The notes beneath the pieces are model-generated. The model saw only the letters and a program-made list of their open reading frames with translations. It had not been told where the DNA came from and made no database searches. 33,441 nt of DNA from Streptomyces sp. MBT53 (GTDB taxonomy: Bacteria > Actinomycetota > Actinomycetes > Streptomycetales > Streptomycetaceae): NCBI RefSeq assembly GCF_016654115.1, contig NZ_JAEQAZ010000095.1:1-33441 (forward strand). Direction: 5' to 3'. Both the position numbers and the translations under genes were made by a program. Of the stretch, positions 21,827 through 29,021 are shown one piece after another (within the stretch, counting starts at the first letter, position 1; each line of letters begins with the position of its first letter).

Positions 21827-22711
21827 ATGAGCGCTGGTACGGCAGGTCATGTGGCACGATCCACCGTTCGTCCGAACTCTGAGACGATCAGACGCACACC
21901 TTTGCGGACGTTTCTGCACACCGACGACGGGGTGACGATCGATTCCGTATACGACCCGGCAGTGGCCGTATACGACGCCTCCGCGCCATCTTCCGGTGAC
22001 CTGGTGTTCGTCGTCGCGCACGGTTTCACGGGCGATGTGGACAAGCCGCACGTGCGCCGGGTGGTCGAGGCGTTCGCCCAGTACGGGGCCGTGGTCACGT
22101 TCTCGTTCAGGGGCCACGGAAGGTCCGGCGGACGGTCCACCGTCGGCGACCGCGAGGTGCTCGATCTGGCCGCCGCGGTCGCCTGGGCGCGGGAGCAGGG
22201 GCACGCGCGCGTGGTCACCGTCGGCTTCTCGATGGGCGGTTCGGTGGTGCTGCGGCACGCGGCGCTCTACGGCCCCGAGGGTGAAGCGGACGGTCAGGGG
22301 CGCAGGGGGCGCACGGAAGCGCACACGGACGCGGTGGTTTCGGTGAGTGCGCCGGCCCGCTGGTACTACCGGGGCACCGCCCCGATGCGGAAACTCCACT
22401 GGCTGGTGACCCGCCCCGAGGGCCGCCTGGTCGGCCGCCTCGGCCTCAAGACCCGTATCGAGCGCAGCGGTTGGGACCCCGTCCCGCTCTCCCCGGTGGA
22501 GGCGGTCCCGCGCATCGCGCCGACCCCGTTGCTCGTCGTGCACGGCGAGATCGACGGCTACTTCCCCCTCGACCACCCCCGCATGCTGGCCGAAGCCGCC
22601 GGTGACCACGCCGAACTCTGGCTGGAGCCCGGCATGGGCCACGCCGAGCACGCGGCCGGCGACGACCTCCTGGCCCGCATCGGACGCTGGGCCGGTTCAC
22701 AGGACAGCTAG
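21827..22711 (+). CDS. Alpha/beta hydrolase
   Basis: A 294-residue serine hydrolase of the alpha/beta fold, probably cytoplasmic since no signal peptide is seen. The oxyanion motif VAHGFTGD is near residue 64, the nucleophile S135 is in GFSMGGSVV, the acid D243 in HGEIDGYF and the base H272 in PGMGHAEH, so the triad is complete. A cap region of about 60 residues (TEAHTD...RLGLKTRIERSG) lies between. Such enzymes act as esterases, thioesterases or acyltransferases; the substrate is unknown. ATG 21827 lacks a ribosome binding site; an AGAAT-containing stretch (CAGAAT) about 7 nt upstream may be a -10 box. It is divergent from glnR and is followed 48 nt later by the MoaD-like gene. Confidence 0.9.
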   Translation: MSAGTAGHVARSTVRPNSETIRRTPLRTFLHTDDGVTIDSVYDPAVAVYDASAPSSGDLVFVVAHGFTGDVDKPHVRRVVEAFAQYGAVVTFSFRGHGRSGGRSTVGDREVLDLAAAVAWAREQGHARVVTVGFSMGGSVVLRHAALYGPEGEADGQGRRGRTEAHTDAVVSVSAPARWYYRGTAPMRKLHWLVTRPEGRLVGRLGLKTRIERSGWDPVPLSPVEAVPRIAPTPLLVVHGEIDGYFPLDHPRMLAEAAGDHAELWLEPGMGHAEHAAGDDLLARIGRWAGSQDS

Positions 22712-22759
22712 CCTGGCGGTTGCAAACACCGATCAGGAACCGATCGATCGAGGAAGCGG

Positions 22760-23014
22760 ATGCCAAAGGTCACGGTGCGCTACTGGGCCGCCGCGAAGGC
22801 CGCGGCCGGTATCGCCGAGGAGCCGTACGACGCGGCCACCCTCGCCGACGCCCTCGCCGAGGTGCGCGAGCGACACCCCGGGGAACTCGCCCGCGTACTG
22901 CTGCGATGCTCCTTCCTCGTCGACGGTGACCCCGTGGGCACCCGCGGACATGAGACGGTACGGCTGGCCGAGGGCGGCACGGTCGAGGTGCTCCCGCCGT
23001 TCGCAGGAGGATGA
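22760..23014 (+). CDS. MoaD/ThiS-family sulfur carrier protein
   Basis: An 84-residue ubiquitin-like protein with the beta-grasp pattern (MPKVTVRYWAAAKAAAG...LADALAEVRERHP) and the terminal Gly-Gly (LPPFAGG) that is thiocarboxylated for sulfur transfer. The size and ending fit MoaD of molybdopterin synthase or a ThiS/CysO-like carrier. The local context lacks moaE, so the acceptor pathway is open. ATG 22760 follows GAGGAAG. Its stop overlaps ATG 23011 of the next frame, so the downstream membrane protein is probably coupled. The nearby rhodanese gene could in principle supply sulfur, by inference. Confidence 0.9.
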   Translation: MPKVTVRYWAAAKAAAGIAEEPYDAATLADALAEVRERHPGELARVLLRCSFLVDGDPVGTRGHETVRLAEGGTVEVLPPFAGG

Positions 23015-23022
23015 GCGAAGCG

Positions 23023-24132
23023 ATGAGCAACCAGCCGTACGAGGGCTATGGCGAGGGCTACGACCCCTACGCCCAGCAGCAACAGCCGCAGCAGGCCCAG
23101 CAACAGCAGGCGCAGGCCTGGCCCGGGCAGCAGCAGGCCTACGACGATCCGCAGGCCGCGCAGCAGTACACCCAGCAGTGGCAGGGGCAGACCTGGGACA
23201 CCCAGGTCCAGCAGTCCAGACCCTCCGCGTCCGACCTGGCGTACTTCCCGCCGCAGAACTACCAGGCGCCGACGCCGAGTTACGACTCCCACGCGCCCGT
23301 GACCGCGCCTCCGGCTCCCCCCGCCGCGGACGAGGCGGTCGGCTACGGCCCGCCCTCCCTCGCCGGGAACGCCCGCATCACCGACGCCCAGCGGGCCCGC
23401 CTCGAAGGCCGCTCGCCGATCATCGAACCCGGGATGCAGCCCGCCGGCCTCACCGCCCTCCTGGCGCTCCTCCTCTCCGTCACCGCGCAGATCGGGTCGT
23501 ACGCCCTCGTCGTGCCGCTCGTCGTGCTCCAGGCGGTCACGGCGGCGGGCTGGTTCCGGCTGAACGGGATGTGGCCCGCCCGGCAGGGCATCGCGCTGGC
23601 CTTCGCGGGCGCGCTCGTCGCGGACGTGGCGCTGCTGGCGGCCGGCCGGGACAACGGCCCCGCCGCGATCCTCGGCACCCTCGGCGTCTGGGTCCTGCTC
23701 TCCCTCGTGATGCAGCTGCGCTCGCACGCCGACCCGGACACCCGCATCACCAGCCTGATGGCGACGGTCGCCTCGGCGGCCCTGGCCATCGTCGCGACCG
23801 GCCATCTCGCGGCCGACCCGGACGCGGTCACCGTCGGCGCTGCGGCGGTCGCGGTCGCGATCCTGGCCCGCGCGCTGCCGCTGCCGACCGTGGCCTCGGT
23901 CGTCGTCTCCCTGCTCGCCGCCGCCGGCGCGGGCATCGCGGTCGGCGGGATGACCGGCCTCGGCGCGAAGGGCGCGCTGCTGGGCGCGGTCGCGGCGGGC
24001 TGCGCGCTGATCGGTCACCGGGTGGCGAGCTACGACTACCCGTCCCGCTTCGTCCACTTCACGGCCGGTGTGGCCCTCCCGCTCGCCGCGGCGGCCCCGG
24101 CGGTCTACGTCCTGGGGCGCGCGCTGGCGTAA
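23023..24132 (+). CDS. Membrane protein with Gln-rich cytoplasmic N-terminus
   Basis: A 369-residue protein of unknown function. Residues 1-110 are low-complexity, rich in Gln, Tyr, Pro and Gly (YAQQQQPQQAQQQQAQAWPG), probably a disordered cytoplasmic tail. From about residue 140 there are eight or so hydrophobic helices (LTALLALLLSVTAQIGSYAL, VLLSLVMQLR, LPTVASVVVSLLAAAGAG). ATG 23023 is preferred because AGGAGG (23005-23010) is 12 nt upstream; ATG 23011 directly abuts that site but overlaps the MoaD stop. The gene follows the sulfur carrier in an apparent operon. No transporter signature is recognised. Confidence 0.82.
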   Translation: MSNQPYEGYGEGYDPYAQQQQPQQAQQQQAQAWPGQQQAYDDPQAAQQYTQQWQGQTWDTQVQQSRPSASDLAYFPPQNYQAPTPSYDSHAPVTAPPAPPAADEAVGYGPPSLAGNARITDAQRARLEGRSPIIEPGMQPAGLTALLALLLSVTAQIGSYALVVPLVVLQAVTAAGWFRLNGMWPARQGIALAFAGALVADVALLAAGRDNGPAAILGTLGVWVLLSLVMQLRSHADPDTRITSLMATVASAALAIVATGHLAADPDAVTVGAAAVAVAILARALPLPTVASVVVSLLAAAGAGIAVGGMTGLGAKGALLGAVAAGCALIGHRVASYDYPSRFVHFTAGVALPLAAAAPAVYVLGRALA

Positions 24133-24270
24133 CCACGCCGCTTGTCACAGGTGATCGACAATTTCCTGCTGCACGCATCTCGCGGGACTACGCTCGCGAT
24201 TCGCGGCCACACGGTCGTTGCAGCGTTTTCGTCTTTTCGTCGATGACCGTCAGGTGGGGGAACACCGTAA

Positions 24271-25011
24271 ATGCGTGGGCTACGAATACTTCTGACCGTC
24301 GTGGTGATTCTGGGTGTTCTGTTCGTGGTGGTGGACCGGGTCGCGGTCTACTTCGCGCAGGACGAGGCGGCGGGCAAGGTGAAGACGAGTGAGAACCTCG
24401 CCTCCACCCCCGATGTCTCCATCAAGGGCTTCCCCTTCCTGACCCAGGTCGCCTCCGGTGAGCTGGACGACGTGGAACTCGGCATCAAGACCTACGAGGC
24501 GACGACGGCGAACACGACCGGCAGCGGCACCTCCACGATCCGGATCGACGATCTCAAGGCCGACATGAAGGACGTCAAGTTCTCCAACGGCTACAGCACC
24601 GCGACCGCGGCCAGCGCGACCGGCTCCGCGAGCATCGCCTACGACCAGCTGCTCAAGGCCGCCAAGTCCGAGCCGACGAACATCTTCAACGGGGTCGACG
24701 CGCAGGTCGTCAACCTCTCCGACGGCGGCGACGGCAAGATCAAGGTCGACGTCAAGATCTCGGTCGGCGGCCAGGAGACGACGTATCCGGTGCTCAGCAC
24801 GGTCACCGTGGACGGCAACACCGTGAAGGTGCACGCCGACAACCTGCCCAAGCTGGTCGTCGACCTCGCCGACTCGCGGATCCGCTCGATCACCGACTTC
24901 CAGCAGACGATCGACCAGCTGCCGGGCGGGGTGAAGCTGGACACCGTCCAGGCCGCGAAGAACGGTGTGGAGATCAAGGTGAAGGGTTCGAACGTCCGGC
25001 TGGCCGGGTAG
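24271..25011 (+). CDS. DUF2993 (LmeA-like) envelope protein
   Basis: A 246-residue protein with one N-terminal signal anchor (LRILLTVVVILGVLFVVVDR) followed by a beta-rich extracytoplasmic domain. It shows the DUF2993 pattern: VSIKGFPFLTQVASGELDDVELGI near residue 50 and repeated amphipathic strands. In mycobacteria the LmeA member of this family binds phospholipid and affects lipomannan elongation; a lipid-binding role here is by family analogy. ATG 24271 follows GTGGGGGA (24254-24261). It lies 138 nt after the previous gene with its own upstream space, so it is probably monocistronic. The domain has no cysteines and no catalytic motif. Confidence 0.85.
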   Translation: MRGLRILLTVVVILGVLFVVVDRVAVYFAQDEAAGKVKTSENLASTPDVSIKGFPFLTQVASGELDDVELGIKTYEATTANTTGSGTSTIRIDDLKADMKDVKFSNGYSTATAASATGSASIAYDQLLKAAKSEPTNIFNGVDAQVVNLSDGGDGKIKVDVKISVGGQETTYPVLSTVTVDGNTVKVHADNLPKLVVDLADSRIRSITDFQQTIDQLPGGVKLDTVQAAKNGVEIKVKGSNVRLAG

Positions 25012-25176
25012 GACGGACGAGGTCCGGCGGACGGCGGCTGTCCGAGGGGCGAGACGGCAGTGTCCGTACGGCAGTTGCGGTAACGGCGGAGGGCGCGCGG
25101 ATTCCCGGTGACGGGGCCGTCGGCGCCCCGCCGATCTCACATCACGGACGATCGCGTCTCAAAATACGACACACCG

Positions 25177-25206
25177 GTGACATGTCCCGTCGTCCGTCCC
25201 TACGAT
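25177..25206 (+). promoter_or_regulatory. Housekeeping-type promoter for the leader peptide and sseA
   Basis: A -35 like GTGACA (25177-25182) and -10 TACGAT (25201-25206) are 18 nt apart (17 nt if read as TGACAT). The leader peptide ATG begins 7 nt after the -10, so the transcript is predicted to be leaderless. Confidence 0.75.
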
Positions 25207-25213
25207 CGACCCT

Positions 25214-25294
25214 ATGAGGCAACAGGCGGATCTCACGAAGCGGCGGGCAGTGGACCTGTGCCGCGTCGCCGCCATGCTCTGTCGCACTTTCTGA
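25214..25294 (+). CDS. Cys-containing leader peptide upstream of sseA
   Basis: A 26-residue peptide beginning MRQQADLTKRRAVDLCRVAA and ending MLCRTF. The VDLCRV block with a second LCR near the end is the pattern of actinobacterial leader peptides placed ahead of sulfur and cysteine genes, where stalling at Cys codons is thought to sense cysteine supply. It is leaderless from the promoter at 25177-25206. The 113-nt space to sseA carries GC-rich dyads such as GCGGAAGC/GCTTCC right after the stop (25294-25313) that could form alternative structures. Known for the family: cysteine-responsive attenuation. Inferred here: control of sseA. Confidence 0.8.
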   Translation: MRQQADLTKRRAVDLCRVAAMLCRTF

Positions 25295-25407
25295 GCGGAA
25301 GCGCAGGCTTCCGTCTTCCCCCGTGCCCTCGATGTCAGGGCACCCGCGCGAGCGCGCACCCCTCTCTCACGCACCGCACCGCCGTAACTGCCCCGGAGGA
25401 GAAAAGC

Positions 25408-26247
25408 ATGAGCCGCAGTGACGTCCTGGTCGACGCCGACTGGGTCGAGGCCAACCTCGACAACGCGGACATCGCCATCGTCGAGGTCGACGAGGACACG
25501 TCCGCGTACGAGAAGAACCACATCCGCAACGCCATCCGGATCGACTGGACCAAGGACCTCCAGGACCCGGTACGCCGTGACTTCATCGACCAGGAGGGCT
25601 TCGAGAAGCTCCTCTCGGCCAAGGGCATCGGCAACGACACGCTGGTGATCCTCTACGGCGGCAACAACAACTGGTTCGCCTCGTACGCGTACTGGTACTT
25701 CAAGCTCTACGGCCACGACAGCGTCAAGCTGCTCGACGGCGGCCGCAAGAAGTGGGAGCTGGACGCCCGCGAGCTGGTCGAGGAGGTCCCCGCGCGGGCC
25801 ACCACCGACTACAAGGCCAAGCCGCAGAACAAGTCGATCCGCGCGTTCCGCGACGACGTCGTGGCCGCCATCGGCTCGCAGAACCTGGTCGACGTCCGGT
25901 CGCCCGACGAGTTCTCCGGCAAGCTGCTCGCCCCGGCGCACCTCCCGCAGGAGCAGTCGCAGCGCCCGGGCCACGTGCCCTCGGCCCGCAACATCCCGTG
26001 GTCGAAGAACGCCAACGACGACGGCACCTTCAAGTCGGACGACGAGCTCAAGGAGCTCTACGCCGAGGAGCAGGTCGACCTCGCCAAGGACACCATCGCG
26101 TACTGCCGTATCGGCGAGCGCTCGGCCCTGACCTGGTTCGTGCTGCACGAGCTGCTCGGTGTCGAGAACGTCAAGAACTACGACGGCTCGTGGACCGAGT
26201 ACGGCTCCCTGGTCGGCGTTCCGATCGAGCTCGGCGCCAACAAGTAA
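25408..26247 (+). CDS. sseA: Thiosulfate/3-mercaptopyruvate sulfurtransferase (tandem rhodanese)
   Basis: A 279-residue enzyme with two rhodanese domains that moves sulfane sulfur from thiosulfate or mercaptopyruvate to a thiol acceptor. The N-terminal domain (about 1-125) lacks the catalytic Cys (LYGGNNNWFASYAYW). The C-terminal domain (about 145-275) has active-site C233 in YCRIGERS, with the conserved VDVRSPDEF and GHVPSARNIPW. ATG 25408 follows GGAGGAG (25394-25400). A Cys leader peptide and its promoter lie upstream, and DUF1416 follows after 41 nt, so the two are probably one transcript ending at the hairpin near 26595. Confidence 0.95.
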   Translation: MSRSDVLVDADWVEANLDNADIAIVEVDEDTSAYEKNHIRNAIRIDWTKDLQDPVRRDFIDQEGFEKLLSAKGIGNDTLVILYGGNNNWFASYAYWYFKLYGHDSVKLLDGGRKKWELDARELVEEVPARATTDYKAKPQNKSIRAFRDDVVAAIGSQNLVDVRSPDEFSGKLLAPAHLPQEQSQRPGHVPSARNIPWSKNANDDGTFKSDDELKELYAEEQVDLAKDTIAYCRIGERSALTWFVLHELLGVENVKNYDGSWTEYGSLVGVPIELGANK

Positions 26248-26288
26248 GCCCCGACCAAGCCCAAGCCCTAACCCCGTAAGGACAGACC

Positions 26289-26576
26289 ATGTGTGGAGCG
26301 AAGGCCGGCGGCCCCGACGCCTCGACGATCAAGCCCGGTGAGACCACCATCCAGGGCCAGGTGACGCGTAACGGCGAGCCGGTGACGGGTTACGTCCGTC
26401 TCCTGGACTCGACCGGCGAGTTCACCGCGGAGGTCCCGACCTCCGCCACGGGCCAGTTCCGCTTCTACGCGGCCGAAGGCACCTGGACCGTCCGCGCCCT
26501 CGTCCCGGGCGCCACCGCCGACCGCACGGTCGTCGCCCAGACGGGCGGGCTGGCGGAGGTGGCGATCGCGGTCTGA
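26289..26576 (+). CDS. DUF1416 protein
   Basis: A 95-residue protein of the actinobacterial DUF1416 family, which regularly follows sseA-type sulfurtransferases. It begins MCGAKAGGP with a cysteine next to the start and then forms a beta-sandwich-like pattern (TTIQGQVTRNGEPVTGYVRLLDSTGEF, FRFYAAEGTWTVRALVPG) resembling carboxypeptidase-regulatory-like folds. The N-terminal CG could accept sulfur from SseA, by inference. ATG 26289 has AAGGA upstream. It is the last gene before a terminator. Confidence 0.9.
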   Translation: MCGAKAGGPDASTIKPGETTIQGQVTRNGEPVTGYVRLLDSTGEFTAEVPTSATGQFRFYAAEGTWTVRALVPGATADRTVVAQTGGLAEVAIAV

Positions 26577-26594
26577 TCGCCGTCGTAGCGCTTG

Positions 26595-26627
26595 AAGGGC
26601 CGCACCTTTTTCCTGGGTGCGGCCCTT
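26595..26627 (+). terminator. Terminator after sseA-DUF1416
   Basis: AAGGGCCGCACC (26595-26606) pairs perfectly with GGTGCGGCCCTT (26616-26627) around a T-rich 9-nt loop, 18 nt after the DUF1416 stop. Confidence 0.85.
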
Positions 26628-26642
26628 TGGCGTGCCCAGGCC

Positions 26643-26648
26643 TACCCT
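26643..26648 (+). promoter_or_regulatory. -10 box (TACCCT) for leaderless DUF3099 gene
   Basis: TACCCT stands 6 nt before ATG 26655 and there is no ribosome binding site, predicting a leaderless mRNA. Confidence 0.45.
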
Positions 26649-26654
26649 GGAAAC

Positions 26655-26915
26655 ATGCTGGCACGTCGCCGTCGCGTGTACTTCGTCATGATGGGCATCT
26701 GCATCGGACTCTTCGTCCTGGCCTGGGGAGTCGTGCGGATCTGGTCGGTGCCCGTGGCCGTCGGCATGTGTGTGGTCGCGATGGTGATCCCGCCCGTCGC
26801 CGCCATGGTCGCCAACCGCCGGGGCCCCGACGACCGCTGGTGGGACGACCCGTCCGGCGACCCCAAGTCCGACGAGTGGTGGGACGAGCTGGACGGCAAG
26901 AAGCGCCGGCCGTAG
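26655..26915 (+). CDS. DUF3099 small membrane protein
   Basis: An 86-residue protein with two transmembrane helices (YFVMMGICIGLFVLAWGVV and VPVAVGMCVVAMVIPPVAAMV) between a basic start (MLARRRRV) and an acidic, Trp-rich tail (RWWDDPSGDPKSDEWWDELD). This is the DUF3099 layout. The function is unknown. It appears leaderless. It has its own promoter box after the terminator and is followed 22 nt later by the glyoxalase-fold gene, which may share the transcript. Confidence 0.88.
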   Translation: MLARRRRVYFVMMGICIGLFVLAWGVVRIWSVPVAVGMCVVAMVIPPVAAMVANRRGPDDRWWDDPSGDPKSDEWWDELDGKKRRP

Positions 26916-26937
26916 AGCGGGCGGGTAGAGGGCGGGC

Positions 26938-27312
26938 ATGTCCCCTACGAGACTGTCCACCGTGGTGCTCGACGCGCATGACGCGCACGAGCTGGCCGGC
27001 TTCTACCTCCGCCTCCTCGGCTACGTCGTCCGGGCCGAGGAACCCGACTGGGTCCTCATCGGCCCGCCCGACGGCGGCACCGGCCTCTCCTTCCAGACCG
27101 AGCCGGAGTACGTCCCGCCCGTGTGGCCCACCCGCAACCCCGGCGAGCAGCAGATGATGCTGCACCTCGACATCGAGGTGGACGACCTGGAGGGCGAGGT
27201 CGAGCGGGCCGTGGGCCTGGGAGCCGTGCTGCACGACCATCAGCCGCAGGACGACGTACGGGTTCTGCTGGACCCCTCGGGGCACCCGTTCTGTCTGTGG
27301 CGACAGACCTAG
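26938..27312 (+). CDS. VOC/glyoxalase-fold protein
   Basis: A 124-residue vicinal-oxygen-chelate protein with the two paired beta-alpha-beta-beta-beta modules: TVVLDAHDAHELAGFYLRLLGY at the start and MMLHLDIEVDDLEGEVERAVGLGA in the second half, ending in DPSGHPFCLW. Members include glyoxalases, dioxygenases and antibiotic-binding proteins. H56-like and terminal metal ligands are not certain, so activity cannot be assigned. Its stop overlaps the stop of the convergent HAD gene by sharing CTAG. Confidence 0.88.
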   Translation: MSPTRLSTVVLDAHDAHELAGFYLRLLGYVVRAEEPDWVLIGPPDGGTGLSFQTEPEYVPPVWPTRNPGEQQMMLHLDIEVDDLEGEVERAVGLGAVLHDHQPQDDVRVLLDPSGHPFCLWRQT

Positions 27313-28004
27313 CGCGAGCCGAGGAGCAGTCGGTCGGCCAGGCCGGTCAGGTCGTCGGCGTGCAGGTCGAAGGTGTCCGAGGAGGTGGGCGGGTCGCCGA
27401 CGGGGCGCGCGACATAGGCGGTACGCAGACCTGCGCCCTGTGCTCCGCGCAGGTCCCAGGCGTGGGCGGCGACCATCAGGAGCCGCTCCGGAGGCCGTCC
27501 GGAGACGGTGACGGCCAGTTGGTAGACCGCAGGGTCCGGCTTGTAGGTCCGGGCGTCCTGGGCGGACAGGGCCTGGTGCCAGCGCAGCCCGGCCTGGGCG
27601 TTGATTCCCAGGAGTGCCGTCCGGCTCGCGTTGGAGAGTCCGATCAGCGGGAACCGTTCGGCGAGCCGGGCGAGCCCCGCCAAGGTGTCGGGCCACGGCG
27701 GGAGCTTGCGAGCCGACAGGGCCAGTGCCGCTACGGCGGCCGGGTCGTCGACTCCGGCGGCATCGGCGACGAGCCGGGCGGCCTCCAGGTCGAGGACGTC
27801 GCTGGCGAGGTAGGGCCGGACGCCGTCGAGGACGCGACGCTGCTCGCGCTCGATGTGCCGCTGCCACAGCGACAGCAGCCGCTCGACTCCGGGATCGTCG
27901 AGCGAGGGGTCGAGTTCACGGATACCGGCGCGGATACCGGTGGGTTCGTCGACGAGCGTGCCGAGCACGTCGAACACGACCGCATCGATCTCTGGCTCCG
28001 ACAT
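27309..28004 (-). CDS. HAD-superfamily hydrolase, haloacid dehalogenase type II-like
   Basis: A 231-residue enzyme with HAD motif I FDVLGTLVD (nucleophile D12), motif II in LIGLSNAS, motif III lysine in YKPDP and motif IV in MVAAHAWDLRGA. The last pattern is typical of L-2-haloacid dehalogenases, so a dehalogenase or related phosphatase is likely. The fourth position of motif I is Gly rather than Asp (DxxGT), again as in dehalogenases and unlike phosphatases. The helical cap lies at about residues 18-100. ATG 28004 has a GAGGGG site upstream. It appears to be a single gene. Confidence 0.9.
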   Translation of the reverse strand: MSEPEIDAVVFDVLGTLVDEPTGIRAGIRELDPSLDDPGVERLLSLWQRHIEREQRRVLDGVRPYLASDVLDLEAARLVADAAGVDDPAAVAALALSARKLPPWPDTLAGLARLAERFPLIGLSNASRTALLGINAQAGLRWHQALSAQDARTYKPDPAVYQLAVTVSGRPPERLLMVAAHAWDLRGAQGAGLRTAYVARPVGDPPTSSDTFDLHADDLTGLADRLLLGSR

Positions 28005-28240
28005 GTGCCCCTCATCCCCGAACCCGCACGGCCCGCGCGGCAACGGCGTCGACGTTGCCGACCATCATGGCCCAGTCCATGATCCGCCGGGTAGGGCCCG
28101 GGCCGGGCGGTCAGTTCGTCGCCGGTGGCGCCGGAAGACGTCCATCGGCGCGCGGGCCGGTACGCGACGGCTGGTTCGGCGGTCCGGGTCGACTGCGCTT
28201 GCCCGTTCCGCCTGCGCTTCCTCGCCCTGGTCGACGTCGA
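28005..28240. other. Non-coding or degenerate gap
   Basis: Between the HAD gene and the small Pro-rich gene. A 60-codon minus-strand frame with a TTG start overlapping the upstream stop (28244) exists, but it has weak codon bias and no recognisable motif. Nothing else supportable was found. Confidence 0.3.
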
Positions 28241-28486
28241 TCAAGCCGTGGCGAGGATCGCCATCAGCAGGCCGCCGATGCAGAGCGCCGTGAGCGCGCC
28301 GCTCCAGAAGGCGTCGTCGCGCAGGGCGCGGGGTGTGCGGAACCGTCGTCGTCGGCGGGTGGGGGGTGTCTGCGGCTCGGGTGCGGCCGGTGGCGGTTCC
28401 GGGGGTCGTACGACCGGCATCAGCGGGGGCGGGAGCGTCTGGACCGGGAGTACCTGGATCAGCTGATGGGGCAGTGGGCGGTTCAT
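28241..28486 (-). CDS. Small Pro-rich tail-anchored membrane protein
   Basis: An 81-residue protein with a Pro-rich first half (LPPPLMPVVRPPEPPPAAPEPQTPP), a basic stretch (TRRRRRFRTPRALRDD) and one C-terminal transmembrane helix (FWSGALTALCIGGLLMAILATA). It starts with an ATGA overlap on the preceding gene, so they are translationally coupled. Small proteins of this shape often occur beside actinomycete XRE/DUF397 regulators and in integrative elements. No function is known to me. Confidence 0.75.
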   Translation of the reverse strand: MNRPLPHQLIQVLPVQTLPPPLMPVVRPPEPPPAAPEPQTPPTRRRRRFRTPRALRDDAFWSGALTALCIGGLLMAILATA

Positions 28487-28848
28487 CCGGGGTGGGCCTC
28501 GATCTGGTGTTTGCGAAGCAGGACGTTCGCGTCGGTCTCGGCGCTGTAGTCCTGTTCCGTGCGGGCGGTGGCCCGGAGCCCGGCCAGTTCCGTGCAGGCG
28601 GGGCAGTCGGCGACGGGCCGGGGCGGGATGGCGACGAGGAACGGCCCGTCGGTCCGCGCGCGGGCGTTCGCGGCACGGACCTCGGCGCTGAGGCGTTCCT
28701 GGTCGGTCGCCGGCCGCAGTGAGGCGGGGTCGGCCTGCCATTCGCGCCCACCGCCGACGGGGCGCAGCAGGGCGTAGGGCCCTGACTTGTCCTGGTACTC
28801 GCCGACCTTGTCGGTGGCGGGGTCGTACAGCAGCGCTCCGGTTTCCAT
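28483..28848 (-). CDS. Small hypothetical protein divergent from the XRE regulator
   Basis: A 121-residue soluble protein starting METGALLYDPATDKVGEYQDKSG. It has a CxxC pair (DCPACTE) and an acidic/basic C-terminus (EQDYSAETDANVLLRKHQIEAHPG). The start ATG 28848 has an excellent AAGGAGGAGGAG site. It is first of a two-gene operon with the Pro-rich membrane protein and is transcribed away from the XRE gene. The CxxC might bind metal, but a single pair is weak evidence. The family is not recognised. Confidence 0.78.
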   Translation of the reverse strand: METGALLYDPATDKVGEYQDKSGPYALLRPVGGGREWQADPASLRPATDQERLSAEVRAANARARTDGPFLVAIPPRPVADCPACTELAGLRATARTEQDYSAETDANVLLRKHQIEAHPG

Positions 28849-28882
28849 CGGCTCCTCCTCCTTTTTGTGCAACTTCCATACA

Positions 28883-28913
28883 GAATGCGACAGTTGAACT
28901 ACTCTGTGCATTC
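28883..28913. promoter_or_regulatory. Dyad GAATGC-N19-GCATTC between divergent genes
   Basis: GAATGC (28883-28888) and GCATTC (28908-28913) form an inverted repeat in the divergent control region of the XRE regulator and the small two-gene operon. The position suits an operator for the XRE protein. The arms are short, so chance is possible. Confidence 0.4.
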
Positions 28914-28971
28914 GTGGGGTGTTACGAGGATGACCCACGGCGGAGGCGAAAGCAGCGTCAACGGCCGCAAG

Positions 28972-29008
28972 TTCCACAGCGGGCGGTCCAAATTCCACAA
29001 ATTCCACA
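28972..29008 (+). repeat. Three TTCCACA direct repeats before the XRE start
   Basis: TTCCACA occurs at 28972-28978, 28993-28999 and 29002-29008, the last two in the context AAATTCCACAAATTCCACAG. They lie just upstream of the ribosome binding site of the XRE gene and are AT-rich compared with the surroundings. Confidence 0.55.
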
Positions 29009-29021
29009 GCAGGAGGGTGCG

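Noticed and set aside
28065..28244. A 60-codon minus-strand frame with TTG start after the Pro-rich membrane protein gene
   Set aside because: Weak start, poor codon bias and no motif; possible only through stop-start coupling.
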